Shown one piece after another: positions 1 through 11,564 of a stretch of 64,000 nucleotides of DNA. Position 1 is the first letter of the stretch. Each line of letters opens with the position of its first letter. The stretch is from Cyrtodaria siliqua. Lineage: Eukaryota; Mollusca; Bivalvia; Adapedonta; Hiatellidae. The notes beneath the pieces are model-generated. The model was not told where the DNA came from. It was given only the letters and a program-made list of their open reading frames with translations, and ran no database searches. Both the position numbers and the translations under genes were made by a program. The stretch is from the NCBI GenBank assembly GCA_037043455.1, contig JAWPHD010001350.1:186001-250000 (forward strand), given 5' to 3'.

Positions 1-1000
1 ATGCATAACTCAGTGAGTGTAATATACGAGTGATTTGATAACGTTGTATATTATATGTATTAGGGGCATTGGTTAACAGCGACGTACATGGCGTATACAT
101 GGCGTTGTAGAATATGTATACATTGCTACTCATCATTAGTACAGCTTACATATATTTATTAAATAATGATTTGTTTGGTTAATGATAATTATGCAAGATA
201 GTTATGTTTATCAACCGACATCTAAAACGTATGTATAATTACAGTCTAAGCCATCCTGGTTTGGATATAAGCCATCCAGGTTTGGATATAAGCCTGCCGG
301 AGTGGAGCTAAGCCTCTAGGGTGTGAAAGCCCTTTAGGTGATTCGACACTAGAATCAACGTATAACGTTAAGAGCGGTGGAGACGGTCCCCGTACCTGTT
401 TAACATGGCCAGGTTATAGAATCGACAGCCCCCAGGACACGAGGTGGGCCCGTTATCAGTCCCCACTGGAGGAACATCATCCACAACCTCAGTGAAGGTT
501 CACCATTATTATATCGCGTCATCAACCCTTATAGAAGGCATTTGATGACAATCACTCATTGGATTCGCGCATCATCATCTTCATGAGCTCTCGCGCATCA
601 CAGTCATTGCGCTAGATCATAGATCAACATTGTTATAACTTTAACAACACTTTAGTGTCGTATATAACAGTCGACACATTCAGTAATTGTGATAATACTA
701 AGAACGTCTTAAACGTTCATGAAAACAGTCTTTTCATATTTCATCTGTGTATTCGCTTGTTTATTTTTTGATAATTGTATATATATTTAACAGATTTTAA
801 AAGTTGCATTAAACTTATGTTAATGCATTCACCGTCATTGATTCTTTCCTGAGTTAGCCACAACCACTAGGGTCATCTTGCGACAATCCGAAACCTGCCC
901 TACTTTTACTGATTAAACGTCTTGAACATTCTCGGAGGATAGACTTTTATACTCGGGATCACCCGGTTAACGTCTACATCCTTCATCCTACAGATGAGAC
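1..1000. other. Unassigned noncoding stretch, possibly an old LTR-like repeat
   Basis: No coding exon is recognisable here. Positions about 250-292 hold two near-identical 21-bp units ('aagccatcc' followed by 'ggtttggatat'). The part from about 300 to 900 is less AT-rich than its surroundings and reads like the body of an LTR or other transposon end, but I see no paired copy in the window and no clear termini. Left unassigned. Confidence 0.2.
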
Positions 1001-1067
1001 TAAGGAAAATAGTATTTTGTTTTCAAGAAATCTACCTTTTTTCCCAATTTGACGGCAAACTACTGAC

Positions 1068-1162
1068 TCAGTAATATCCAAACTCTCTGCTAGGTAGGAT
1101 GGATATTGTTCAGGTTTGACGTTTATATTGTTGCTGACGAAGTTGTACGACAAATCAGTTCT
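1068..1162 (-). pseudogene. Tandem paralogue of the convertase-like gene: equivalent of exon 5
   Basis: Read on the minus strand this 95-nt block follows a good acceptor (pyrimidines then AG) and encodes a peptide with the pattern LSYNFVSNNINVKP, closely matching LSFNFANNNTDVRP of exon 5 of the gene further right (36229-36320). It is one codon longer. The donor position holds GTCAGT where the intact copy has GTAAGT, so splicing may still be possible. It lies downstream (in minus-strand sense) of the Asp-exon relic at 1959-2075, the same order as in the intact gene. The rest of this paralogue would lie left of the window. Called a pseudogene because its partner exon is frameshifted. Confidence 0.65.
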
Positions 1163-1958
1163 CTGTAAGAGAAATGAAATAAAGACACAATGTATGTATA
1201 CATGAATTATTTAAGATGCGTAACTACTTTAACTGATTCAACTATATAATGTCCTCCTTAGGGCAGTAATTATCACAACGTAAACAAATTCACTGTTTTG
1301 CAATATTTCGATCCTAAAATCTTTATCAAGGAAACTTGCTTGCACAAACACTACACGTTTACATTTAGATCACAAGAAAGTTGAAAATATAGATATATAA
1401 GTTTTAAGTTATGCCAGTTTGGACACGTATGCAATGACAATAATGTTTTAACTATGTCGTGATCAAAATTTAAATGTGTAATTTGGATACCATTGTATAT
1501 GAATGTTCAATTGGATTACACATAAGAACAAACATTACCTAACGAATTGTTTAGGGGAATTAAGAAAATTAAAGGTTTAATATCGTATAAAATTATGTGT
1601 TTTCAGAAAATATGAATAAATATAGGAAAATAACTTAGAAAAAATAAAGTTCTAGTATGATATGATTTAGACTATTAATATATAATACAACTGATAAGAT
1701 AAACATGTGATGCATTCAAAATATACAAATGATTGCATAAAGATATAATTGCCTCTAATAAAAGTGAAATAGGGTATGTTGTATTTACATGAGTGACTGT
1801 TAAATATTAAATGTTCAACCCTGTGGGATAAAATGGATATAAGTAGCAAGTATCATTTACATTTGTAAACTGCAACCTTCAGATATATTTTTATACCTGA
1901 ACATTAGAAATGAAACTCAATAAATGTAAAAATAATCTTTAAACATAATTGTACTTAC

Positions 1959-2075
1959 AATATTAGGCGCCAAATTCGGTATATTTACATCAACACCAAC
2001 ATCCAATATGGCTATGACAACGCCCTTACCCATGTAGCCACGGAACATGCATCTGGTATACCCATGCCATATGTT
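1959..2075 (-). pseudogene. Tandem paralogue of the convertase-like gene: frameshifted catalytic-Asp exon
   Basis: Minus-strand translation gives GYMGKGVVIAILDVGVD then VNIPNLAPNI, matching exon 4 of the intact gene (GYTGKGVVIAVTDVGVD). A GTAAGT donor follows at the same place. The first third, YGMGIPDA, is in another frame, so one base has been lost around the residue after DA, and no AG acceptor is visible where the intact exon has one. The catalytic Asp codon is kept, but the exon cannot be spliced and read normally. This marks a decayed tandem copy of the convertase gene, same strand, beginning left of the Gypsy element. Confidence 0.7.
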
Positions 2076-2107
2076 GAAGAACAATGACTAGGCGACTGTG
2101 TACATTT

Positions 2108-2127
2108 TATATATATATATATATATA
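2108..2127. repeat. (TA)n microsatellite at the left edge of the PLE fragment
   Basis: Uninterrupted AT dinucleotide run directly before the first recognisable codons of the canonical PLE fragment. A second TA run lies beyond its 3' end (3189-3211), as expected if the element inserted into a microsatellite. Confidence 0.85.
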
Positions 2128-2760
2128 AAACACAATAAAGACGAACCTCTATACGAAACCCACGGACAAGTACCTGTATCTTCATAGCCAGTCATTGCAC
2201 CCAGAATCAACAAAGCAAGCTATACCATATGGCATTGGGATTCGAGTCAAACGGATTTGTGCAGATGAAAGCAACTACAACAAGCAAAGGAAAATTATCA
2301 TTGAGCACTTCAGAAAAGGGGTTATGAAGGAAGATATGTTGAAAACGAACTTAAAAAAGTAAATGCAAAAAAAGAGAAATAAAGAGCCGACTTACTGTAC
2401 TTGCCTATAATGGAGAGAAACGAGCAGTGTTCCTTTGGTAATTATGTTTTCCAGAGCACTACCTGATGTAAGACGCATATTAAGAAAACATCTACCAAAT
2501 CTGCATATTTCTGACAGAATGAAAAAGATATTTCTTGAACCACCCATCCCGCCTTACAGAAGAGATACAATTCTGCAAGACATCCTTGAGCACAAAAAAA
2601 CTCAACAATCAGTTTTTTCAACAAACCACGTGGATGTGAACCATGTGGAAATAATTGCGCAGTATGTCCATGATGAAACCAGACACGTTCAGCTCGCATA
2701 CCGGAAAAAAAGGAAAAAACATATACGGTAAGTAACAGCATCCACTGTAAATCAACACAT

Positions 2761-3054
2761 ATGGTTCATCCCATTTATCCCATTTATTGTCAAACATGTA
2801 CGGAGTTTATTTATGTAGGAGAAACCGGGTACAGGCTGTACCAAAGGCAACTGATTAATATATCGAAGATTAGAACTGGATACGACGATACGGTGGCAAA
2901 CAACTTTAGAGCAGACGGGCACAACATCGCCGACTTCCGTATTATGGGTCTCGAGAAACTTAACAGTGATGATACATACCGAAAAACCATAGTGGCACTA
3001 TGGAAAAAGAAACTTCGGACATTTAAGCCGTATGGACTGGACACAAAAGAGTGA
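2761..3054 (+). pseudogene. GIY-YIG endonuclease end of the canonical PLE
   Basis: 97 codons, open in one frame. Key features are the CxxC pair (CQTC), the FIYVGETG core matching the GIY-YIG motif, a downstream Arg-containing helix, and the tail AYRK-like block (TYRKTIVALWKKKLRTF) typical of the C-terminus of this family. In PLEs this domain nicks target DNA for intrachromosomal insertion. The upstream part of the same domain (CCHH zinc-binding motif) is in frame back to about 2715 but is separated from the RT by frameshifts. Confidence 0.75.
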
Positions 3055-3127
3055 CGTAAGAATTATCGCTAAGACACGACGTCATTTCTGAGACGTTACG
3101 TCGTTTCCGTTAAATTGTATATAAAAC

Positions 3128-3166
3128 AACGACATGAAGAAGGTTGAAAAAACAACCGAAAGCTTG
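3128..3166 (+). ncRNA. Possible degenerate hammerhead-ribozyme-like motif in the PLE 3' end
   Basis: The segment contains 'gaagaaggttg', an A-rich loop, then 'caaccgaaagc'. The ggttg/caacc pair could be stem II, preceded by a weak match to CTGATGA and followed by GAAA. Canonical PLEs are known to carry hammerhead motifs in their terminal repeats. The conserved core is mutated, so activity is unlikely. Confidence 0.3.
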
Positions 3167-3188
3167 CGGCAAAATAAAATCGATTTCA

Positions 3189-3211
3189 TTATATATATAT
3201 ACATATATATC
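3189..3211. repeat. TA-rich microsatellite at the right edge of the PLE fragment
   Basis: AT dinucleotide run with one interrupting AC, directly after the PLE 3' end. Confidence 0.8.
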
Positions 3212-3215
3212 TGTA

Positions 3216-5765
3216 TAGTCTTTCAAAAGGAAAGTTAATCAATATTAAATAAATAGTAACTCTTCTCAAAATTTTCGAACACTTGTTTTTTTTCAAGAAA
3301 AAGCACAGAAACACAACTTTTAAGTAAAATCCATCTTGTTGTTTAAAAGGCTTACACTATGATAAAAATATACCATAACGACGTCACGTCATTTTCTGTA
3401 TGACGTTAGGCAAATGACGAGACGTCGTTTCCCGTAACACCCCTTCTACTTCAGCACATATCGATTTCATGAATACTATACACACAATATTCATAGAAGT
3501 AATGAATTCAATTTAAAATTGTCTCTCGGTATTACTCAAAGAGTACTCTATAAATGCATTTCATAAATAGTTATATAAAATTAAATTGTGTTTTTCACTA
3601 ATTACTGTCAGTTAATAATTTATCTTCATGTTGCAACCTCTTGGAAATTTTGTGTCTAGTCTTTTTTATCCATATGTCTTCTATCTTGTGTCTATATGTT
3701 CGACCTTTACACAGAAAACGCGCTGTAATACCGTCACTACACGTCTATGTCTTTTAAAACCTGAAAATGTTTCATTATGGGTTTGTCTGTCTGTTGGCGT
3801 ACATCTCTAAAGTGTTCCTCTATCCTCTCCCGTAGAGACCTTTCAGACTCACCAACACACACCGTTACACAGCAATACTTGAAATTACTTGAAACATAGG
3901 CACGAACTTAAACTACAGCTAAGAAAATGCGACTATAGTTGGAAAATGATAGAGAATCAACTCTTGAAGGTATACAACTTAGACAGAATTGAGCTTTTAA
4001 GAGAGCTTTCGAGAAAAAAGAATAATAGGGTGCCTATACTTTGGGTATTACCTTCCGTGAGCAATATTTTAACATTCTACTATCTCGCCGTCCTAACCTT
4101 TTAATATATCATATTTGTATTACGTAAGCACTCATATTACGTATGCAGACAAATAGGTATTAATACTCAAGATACCAGTGATAAAACAAGGATACAAATG
4201 TAATGTTTCAATCAAAGCATACATTTTACAAAAATATTAATTTTCAAAAATAATATCAACTGGTCCCATCTAGACGATTTTAAGATTATGTTCCATAATC
4301 AGTTTTCTTATTCATAATGATCATTTTTAAGATTTTATTACACGCAGATACAATGTACGAAATTAAAAATCTCTATGCCCAAACATACAAAGATACCTAG
4401 TATTGATAGTGACGCATGTAGTTGTTTTACAATTAGTTTTGACGTGTGTGTTATCTTGGGGTCCTTTACTTAAACGGTTTGTAAATCTCAATGAGGTTAA
4501 ATTAATGTAAATTAAACAAAAAACTTACTACATGAGTATCATTATATTGTTTTGTTGTTTGAATATGGTAACGTCCAAAGAATCATTAAAAATACAGCAG
4601 GCATTTTAGTCAAGTCAAGACTACAAGAAATAGAAGTGAAATAAATGTGAGCCAAAGGGCCATCGTATTTTTTTATATTTTTTTCTCGACTCTTCGTTGT
4701 TTTTATCTGCCTGGTAGGTAGGTTTCGAGAAAACAATTTTGTTTTTCTCAGTATATTTGTTTTGAAGTAAGACTGCATCAGGCAGAGTAGAAATGTTTAT
4801 TTACAGTATATGTTTTATTTGTTATGCAGGATGACCCCTTCAACCAGAGGAGAATGTTTATTTTCATTAGATAAGTTATGTAGGATGACCCGCTAAAGAT
4901 AAAAAACTCGGTATGGCCTTATTTATAAACCTCGATGGGCTAAGCCCATCTCGGTGTTGCATGCAAGTCAGTTGGTAACCAACTCGCTGAGACTAGACTC
5001 TATATATTACATATTTGCTCATGTGCCTGTATTCAATTGGTAACCAACTATTTTAGACTAGACTCTATATATCACATATTTGTTCATGTGCCAGTATTTA
5101 TTCTAGTTTTAGTTGTTAAGTTTTATTGACATATATCTATATGATAAAGTAAACACATTCCAGGTTTTACACTATGCCGCGTGTATCCATTTATAGAAAA
5201 TATGGTTTAACTAGAGTAAGTTCGCATTACTCCTTAACTAGACATGCGCAGATCAACGACCATAGTTAAACTATAGTTAGTGATCGAAGTCCCTCAGTCA
5301 TATGTGTAATGGAGTTCTTATTTCACATAAATGAAACAACATAAATTAAATTAATCCTTTTCACACGTTTACATCCAGTTTGATAAATATAGAACTTATT
5401 AAACTGAAAGCAGATTTTTTTTCATCTATTTTAATCGTTACATAAATAGATATATAGTCCTCAAAATAATCTAAGGATCAAAACATAGAACAGTCATAAT
5501 TACTTCTTAATCGTTATATCAAGGGTATCATATTCATATAACATTTTAACTAAACTTAAAAATTGAAAAAAAAAGTAAATTATTCAATTACAGCAATTTT
5601 AAAAATGACCCAAATCTAAACATGGTCCCTAAATTATTTGGAGAGTATATATCTAGATATTTTGAATGTTATCTAATTGTAAACATCATTATCAAGTGAA
5701 GTATGACGGTACCTGTAAGTAAGACTTCTGCATTTAATTAAGTCGCTATGTAACAGTCAAACAAG
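3216..5765. other. Noncoding stretch with one 64-bp tandem duplication
   Basis: No exon or transposon domain recognised. Positions about 4973-5100 contain two tandem copies of a roughly 64-bp unit beginning 'ggtaaccaact' and including 'agactagactctatat'. Short ORFs in this stretch have no recognisable content and are treated as chance. Confidence 0.4.
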
Positions 5766-6440
5766 GCAAGATACATTTTTCAATTCGTCCCGTATGGAAC
5801 TACCGTTTAAAGACAAATTGTTAATTTCCCTATGGGCATGAATTGTGCACCGCTTATCGCAGATTTGTTGTTGAACTGCTATGAAAAAGATACATGTTGG
5901 GACTTTCACCAGATACTCAGGCAGATGCCATCAAAGCTCTTAATAACACTTCTCGGTATCTTGATGATATATTAAACAATAATATTGTTTTCTTTTCTTC
6001 TATGGGGAATATATATATCCCAAATAACGTCAACTTAACAAAGCTTAGACTGTCGCTTCTTTTAGCGATTTACAACTTTCTATTGAAAAATAAGAGTAAA
6101 CAAAATCTATGCCAATTTTGACACTGTTAATAATCCCTATTTAGACTTGAATATTCCACAAGCAACGTCTTATGGGGTATATGTTTCTCAACGTATTCGT
6201 TTTTGCAGAGCTTGAAGTCGAGTTGACGTCTTTACTATTCGTAACCTTTGAACAAATAAACATTTACTCCATCAGCGTACCGTTACCATAAACTTCGAAA
6301 AACATTTGTCAAAGTGTGTAATTGTAATTCTCTTCTACTTTGAAACATACAAGAAATTGAAGAACTCCTTTGCGACAAGGTCTCTCGAAGGACTGTCTGA
6401 CCTGACCTCTATTGAGACGTACTTACAAACTTCGTTTTTG
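5766..6440 (+). mobile_element. Naiad-type PLE fragment, RT C-terminal half, decayed
   Basis: The reading begins at motif B' (equivalent of TTVYRQIVGIPMGTNCAPL) and includes RYLDDIL at about 5955-5975, the RT catalytic motif C with both aspartates. It then loses frame repeatedly and ends around the sequence equivalent to GDVIYKLRK near 6435. It abuts a second fragment (6480-8830) of the same family in the same orientation, a head-to-tail arrangement. Multiple frameshifts make it nonfunctional. Confidence 0.75.
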
Positions 6441-6479
6441 GCTTGAAATGCACCACGTTGCGGTATACAATATATTGTA

Positions 6480-8830
6480 CAGAAATATTATTTTCAACTA
6501 CAACAATACTCCAACCTTGATATAGTACATAAAACTCCTAAGGAATGTGAATGTAACACATCAAAATTTTGCTATGCTCCAGCAGGTCATGTCATCACTG
6601 GTAATTTTGATATTGTTGATACACGTATTCGGCATCAGTTTTCGAAAGGTTCCTCAGTATAGATTACCTTCAACTATCGATTTTAATGCCTGTCGTGCTC
6701 AGATCGCCCAATCCATTGAGGATTTTAGTATAAAATGGTGTCGTAGAGAACATGCGGACCCAAAATCTCTTTCTACTATCAAAAGTCATTTTTTAAAATT
6801 ATAGATACACGTATTAACTTTTATAACGCTAACCCTTCTTTACTTCATCCGAGACCTAGGTTTTCCTTTTGTAATTTAAAATCGGGAATTCAAGAACTTC
6901 ATAATAAATTTGTTTCAGTTCCTACTGATAAAGCAGCTAATAATGTAATTATTGTTTGACGCCTGCATTACGTCAATGTTTTATCTCTGGAACTCGGTAG
7001 CACTAATTCGTATACTCCAGTTCATTCTACTGAGGATGATGTTGTTTCCACACATACCACTCGGTGCACTACTTTCAAGGCTGGGGTAGACGTAAAGCAG
7101 TACAAACAGACAACTACGTACTGGATTCCTAAATTACATAAAAAGCCGTATAAGGTCCGCTTTATTTCAAATCCAAGTGCCTGTACCGCCACAAACATCT
7201 CCAAACTTTTAACTTCTTGTCTTACTGCCGTTAAAGATCACGTTAAACAATATTGTGATAACACTTATGAAAACTCTAGGATTAATTTGGTTAAGTCTTT
7301 TTAAAGTTCAGGAGACGTTCTTCATAAATTTTACAATAAACGTCAAGTTTCATCTATTAGCACTTATGACTTCTCTACACTATATACAACCTTACCACTG
7401 ATTCTCATTGACAATTATATTGCTCTTAATCAAAAAAGATTCGCTAGGGAAAATACTACATGTTTGGCCTGTAATAATGTTAAAGCGTTTTTTACTAACG
7501 GCAGTTTAGACAATTATCCTATGTGGACTTGCCAAGAAGTTTGTGAAGCACTCATCTTCCTATTAAATAATATTTTCGCCAGGTATGGAACGACCGTTTA
7601 TAGACAAATTGTTGGTATCCCTTTGGATACTAACTGTGCATCTCTTTACGCAGATTTGTTTATATATTGCTATAAAGAGAGATTATGTTGAGTCTTTCAC
7701 CAGATACCAAAGATGTTATTGAGGCCTTTAATGACACCTTGCGGTATTTGGATGACATATTAGACATTGACAACCCTTTTTTTCTACTATGGTTAATAGC
7801 ATATACCCTAAAGAACTTCAACTTAACAAAGCTAATATTTCTGATACTATCGCTTCTTTTTTTGATTTATATCTCTCCATTGAAATGGTGAAATAATTAG
7901 CAAAATAGATGACAAGAGAGATAATTTTAATTTTGATATTGTTAATTATCCCCATTTAGATGGGGATGTTCCCCGAGAAACTTCTTATGGGGTCTATGTG
8001 TCTCAACTTATTCGTTTTGCTAGAGCTTGTACCCGAGTTGAGGACTTTAATATTCGTAATCCTTGTATAACTAAAAAGCTACTCCATCAGGGTAACCGAT
8101 AAACTTCGTAAACTCTTTGCAAAATGTTATTATCGTAACCCTGATCTTCTTTCCAAATATAAAAGTAATAAGAACTCTTCTTCGACAAGGACTATCACAT
8201 CCTGACTTCTGTGGTGACGTGATTTACAAACTTCGTAAGATCCTTGGCCATTATCACTTTCAAACTATCTTTGTTAAACTTGGTAAATGGTTTATCAAAA
8301 GAGGTAATGACCCTATCATTTTGTAACGCACTGCATACTTGGTGGTGGACCCACTTACAGTTCGCCATTATGCTTTCCTCTCTAATTGTGCGATGACCGG
8401 ACAGGTCGTGGATCCTATGATGACATCCACCTAAAGCCGAAAAAGACGGTGAAGTTTAATATTTGTCTGCAGTCTTGTCTTGTCGTACCCTCAATGGTTT
8501 ATTCTCTTGTTGCTCGGACTTCTGCCAAGTCATTGAGGACCTTCTTTGTGGCTTTATAGGCTAATGTATTTATGTATTTATATATACACGAGCATCTTTG
8601 TGCTTTACTTATATTGCCTGTTAATGCTGCCTTGTTGGTTAGAGAATAGTTCTTGTCGAGGATTTCTTAATTACACTGTCCCGTTTTATTGGGTTGACGG
8701 TAGGGTAGGGTGAGGCTTGGTGCACCCTAGAACCTGGTTTAAACCCCCAGCGGCCTTTTTTGCCACTGACCGTTTCAAGGCGGAAGTTAGTAAACTCGTC
8801 CCCCTTTAAAAAAGTATTCGGTCAATTAAA
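6480..8830 (+). mobile_element. Naiad-type PLE copy lacking the endonuclease: CxC linker, RT and 3' UTR
   Basis: From about 6520 the frame reads KECECNTSKFCYAPAGHV (a CxC motif), the fingers region, then TYWIPKLHKKPYK, SSISTYDFSTLYTTLP (RT motif A), RQIVGIPLDTNCA (motif B') and LRYLDDIL (motif C). The segment from about 6880 to 7300 is open apart from one TGA at 6957-6959, discussed separately. Frameshifts occur at a T run near 6790, near 7685 and near 7890. The 3' end DPMMTST is followed by the family's roughly 400-nt structured 3' UTR up to about 8830. The RT is broken, but the conserved motifs make the family call firm. The N-terminal GIY-YIG module is absent through 5' truncation. Confidence 0.85.
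6957..6959 (+). other. In-frame TGA, candidate selenocysteine codon (Naiad copy at 6.5-8.8 kb)
   Basis: Context NNVIIV-TGA-RLHYVN. The frame is open on both sides for over 100 nt. The long copy at 58-61 kb has TGA at exactly the same alignment position (59890-59892, context NNIIIV-TGA-RLHYIN). Confidence 0.6.
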
Positions 8831-8979
8831 GTCAATTAAAGTATTATAGAAAATAAATACATACATTTTTTATTTGCCACAAAACGTATTTAGTAACCTT
8901 AAAAATGTAAAAATATCGTAACACAGTTGATAAACCAAAATAAACTATACAACTGTGATTGGTTTAATAGGGGAACGTT

Positions 8980-9095
8980 TGCGGGGACCTTTTGACTAAT
9001 TGATAATACAGAAAGGGAACGTTATGACCAATTTGGGGACGTTTTGACCGGAGGACGTTTTGATTTGGGAACGTTTTGACATCCCGTTTGAATTC
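8980..9095. repeat. Cluster of short GGGGACGTTTTGAC-like repeats
   Basis: Five or six imperfect copies of a 14-20-bp unit with the core gggaacgtt or ggggacgttttgac occur in about 115 bp, some separated by spacers. Function unknown; it may be a terminal part of a noncoding transposon. Confidence 0.5.
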
Positions 9096-9179
9096 GTTGT
9101 ATTATCTCAGTTCATAAATAGTGACAACATCATGACAAGCTAGGACATTTTATTTAAAACGCCCCCAATGAGAATTATA

Positions 9180-9905
9180 ACATGTTGACTTGAAGTTTGT
9201 AGAGCGTTATCTTTTCTTTTGCATAACGTCTTTGTTAGATACAGTACATAAACTCCAGGTTGTTGGTTTTCCTACGGGTACTAACTGTGTCATAATTGTT
9301 TAATATTTGTTTTATATTGTTATGAATTCAAAGAGATTGATGTTGAATGTATGGCATAATAGTATTGGAGACATTGGTGCATTTCCATCTCGTTATCTGT
9401 AAGTGTATATGACATACTCTGTATTGATTATCCGTACCTTGCTCATATGTTCTCGTTAAATAAAGCCATGGTGGATACTATATAGACATTCCTCTATATT
9501 TATCTGATTACATACCTAGTAAAATATATAACACTAGAAATTAACATTGACACATTTTGACGGGGTCTACCTCTAATTGAATGATATGACGTTTATATCT
9601 TCTAGTTCATTAGTTTTGTTAGAGCGAGTGACCATGTCAAGGTCTTATATGATCGAAATCAAGTTATTACAATAAAAATTATGCAGCAAGTGGAGAAGTA
9701 TAACACCAACATCAACCATTGATACGAATAGAAATATTCCAGCCTTTATGTCATGAAGATGTGATTAATAACATTCGGAATGAATTCTGGACTGTCACGT
9801 TTTTTGAACAATTTACGAAATTAATCAGGTAATTCGTCAGATTACAATACGATTCTTTAGTATTGCAACGAGCTTTACGGCTCATCTGTATCAACTATAC
9901 ATACT
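9180..9905 (+). mobile_element. Highly decayed Naiad-type RT fragment, closest to the 58-61 kb copy
   Basis: The DNA aligns with 60470-61290 of the long copy: 'tttgtagagcgttatcttttctt', 'gttggttttcctacgggtac' (motif B'), 'cgaaatcaagttattacaa', and 'agaagtataacaccaac'. It is too damaged for any ORF. Its wording is nearer to the 58-61 kb subfamily than to the 6.5-8.8 kb subfamily, so two Naiad lineages are represented in this window. Confidence 0.65.
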
Positions 9906-10079
9906 TTTGTCTCCATTGGCGTATCACTGTTTTACACATAGTCAATTCAATAGTATTAACGAAACATGCATATATACCTTACATGTTAAATAGTTTAATA
10001 AAATCAAAGAAAATGATAACTTGAAACTCGTTTAATAACGGAAGCGAAGTAAGCTTGAGTTATTATGTCATGTTCACCG

Positions 10080-11065
10080 AGCAAATTCTTATGGGGTCTA
10101 TGTGTCTCAACTTATTACTTTTTCTACAGCTTGTACTCGAGTTGACTTTAATATTTGTAATCTTTGTATAACTAAAATGCTACCCAATTAGGGCTAACGT
10201 TACCATAAACTTCGTAAAACCTTTGCAGAGATTTATTATCGTTACTCTGCTCTTCTTTCCAAATATAAAAGTAATTAAAGAACACTTCTTCGACAAGGAC
10301 TATCACAACCTGACTTTTGTGGTGACTTGATTTACAAACATCGTAATATCCTTGGTCATAATCACTTTCATACTATCTTTGTTAAACATGTTAAAAGGTT
10401 TATCAAAATAGGGTATGACCCTATCATTTTGCCACGCACTGCATGCTTGGTGGTAGACCAATTTACGGTTTGCCCTAATGCTTTCATTTTTAATTGTGCG
10501 ATGACCGGACAGGGTGTGGACCCTGTGATGACGTCTTACCAAAGCCCAATAAGTTGTTGACGTTTGATGTTTGTCTGCAATCTCGTCTTGTCGTGCCCTC
10601 AATGGTTTATTCTCGTGTTGCTCTGGCCTCTGCCAAGTCATTGAGTATCTTCTTTTATGTCTTTCTAGGCTATTGTATTTTGTATTTATATATACACGAG
10701 CATCTTTGTGTTTTACTTATATTGTCTATTAATGCTGCCTTGTTGGTTAGAGAATAGTTTAATAGAGATTTCTTTATTTACGCTATCCCGTTTTATTGGG
10801 ATGACAGTAGAGTAAGTGTAACGTTTGGTGCACCCTAGAAAATCTGGTTTAAACCCCCAGTGGCCTTATTTGCCACAGACCGTTCCAAGGCGGTAGCCCT
10901 ATTGTCAACCCTTTTTTGTGTTTTTGACGTCATACGCCTTTATTCCTTATTAACATTGCCATTCATGTTTGTCTTTTTGCGTGTTTTTGGGCTTACTGTA
11001 TTCTGGGAAAGCTGCATTTCCTGTTCGACTTTTATACTTACTTTTAGTACAGCGCTAAGCTATGC
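10080..11065 (+). mobile_element. Naiad-type PLE 3' fragment with complete 3' UTR
   Basis: Starts inside the RT C-terminal region (equivalent of ATSYGVYVSQLI), runs through GDLIYKHRNILGHNHFHTIF and RTACLVV to the end of the coding region near 10560, then the 3' UTR with the conserved paired elements, finishing near 'cctgttcgacttttata'. The ORFs at 10303-10641 (minus), 10494-10757 and 10860-11102 are chance readings of the RT end and UTR. Confidence 0.8.
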
Positions 11066-11564
11066 ATTGTCTCATTTCTATATATCCTCCACATTTGGAT
11101 AGTCACACAGCATATACTTACTGTACATCATAATAGACGAATCTGCAAATGAAGACATAGAAACAAGCAAAGAGGAAGAATGTAAAATTCTTAGCGTACA
11201 AATGATTCGCTACATTGTTCCTGAAAGAAATATATACATATCTGTATTTACAACAAAACTGAAACAAACAAAATCATAAATGTTATAAAATGTTTATATT
11301 ACACCGGAATTAGTTACGATTCAGTGAATGTTAGCGTTTCAGTTAATGAACGAAAACTGTCTTTTTCTAATACTTGATATATTGGATCTAAGAATGATTT
11401 ATATTCATAAACAAGGAGAGATACAGACCCAGTTGCGTTTAAGTATCCCGAAATAAGTAATTAGCATTATTTACATTGAAATAATATTTAAATACCATAC
11501 ACTGACTTTTTATATGATTACTTGTCTTATCTACCTGAATAAGTGGTCATATGCATGTAATTTG

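Larger units (their letters stand above)
2135..3188 (+). mobile_element. Canonical Penelope-like element, 5'-truncated: RT C-terminus plus C-terminal GIY-YIG endonuclease
   Basis: Conceptual reading, with several frameshifts, runs from the RT thumb region (HSQSLHPEST, then IPYGIGIRVKRIC) through IFLEPPIPPYRRD to a Cys/His cluster (GCEPCGNNCAVCP) and a GIY-YIG nuclease block (IYCQTCTEFIYVGETG). The nuclease lies after the RT, the order of canonical EN-positive PLEs and the reverse of the 58-61 kb element. It is broken by frameshifts around 2640-2760 and by an in-frame TAA near 2370, so it is inactive. The intact tail ORF 2761-3054 ends with TGA and is followed by a roughly 130-nt 3' UTR. RT catalytic motifs are missing through 5' truncation, which is usual for PLEs. 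Both flanks are TA repeats. Confidence 0.8.

Noticed and set aside
1..900. Complete LTR
   Set aside because: Composition is suggestive, but there is no partner LTR, primer site or polypurine tract in the window.
10860..11102. 80-codon hydrophobic ORF
   Set aside because: It is a Naiad 3' UTR reading, not conserved as protein in the other copies.
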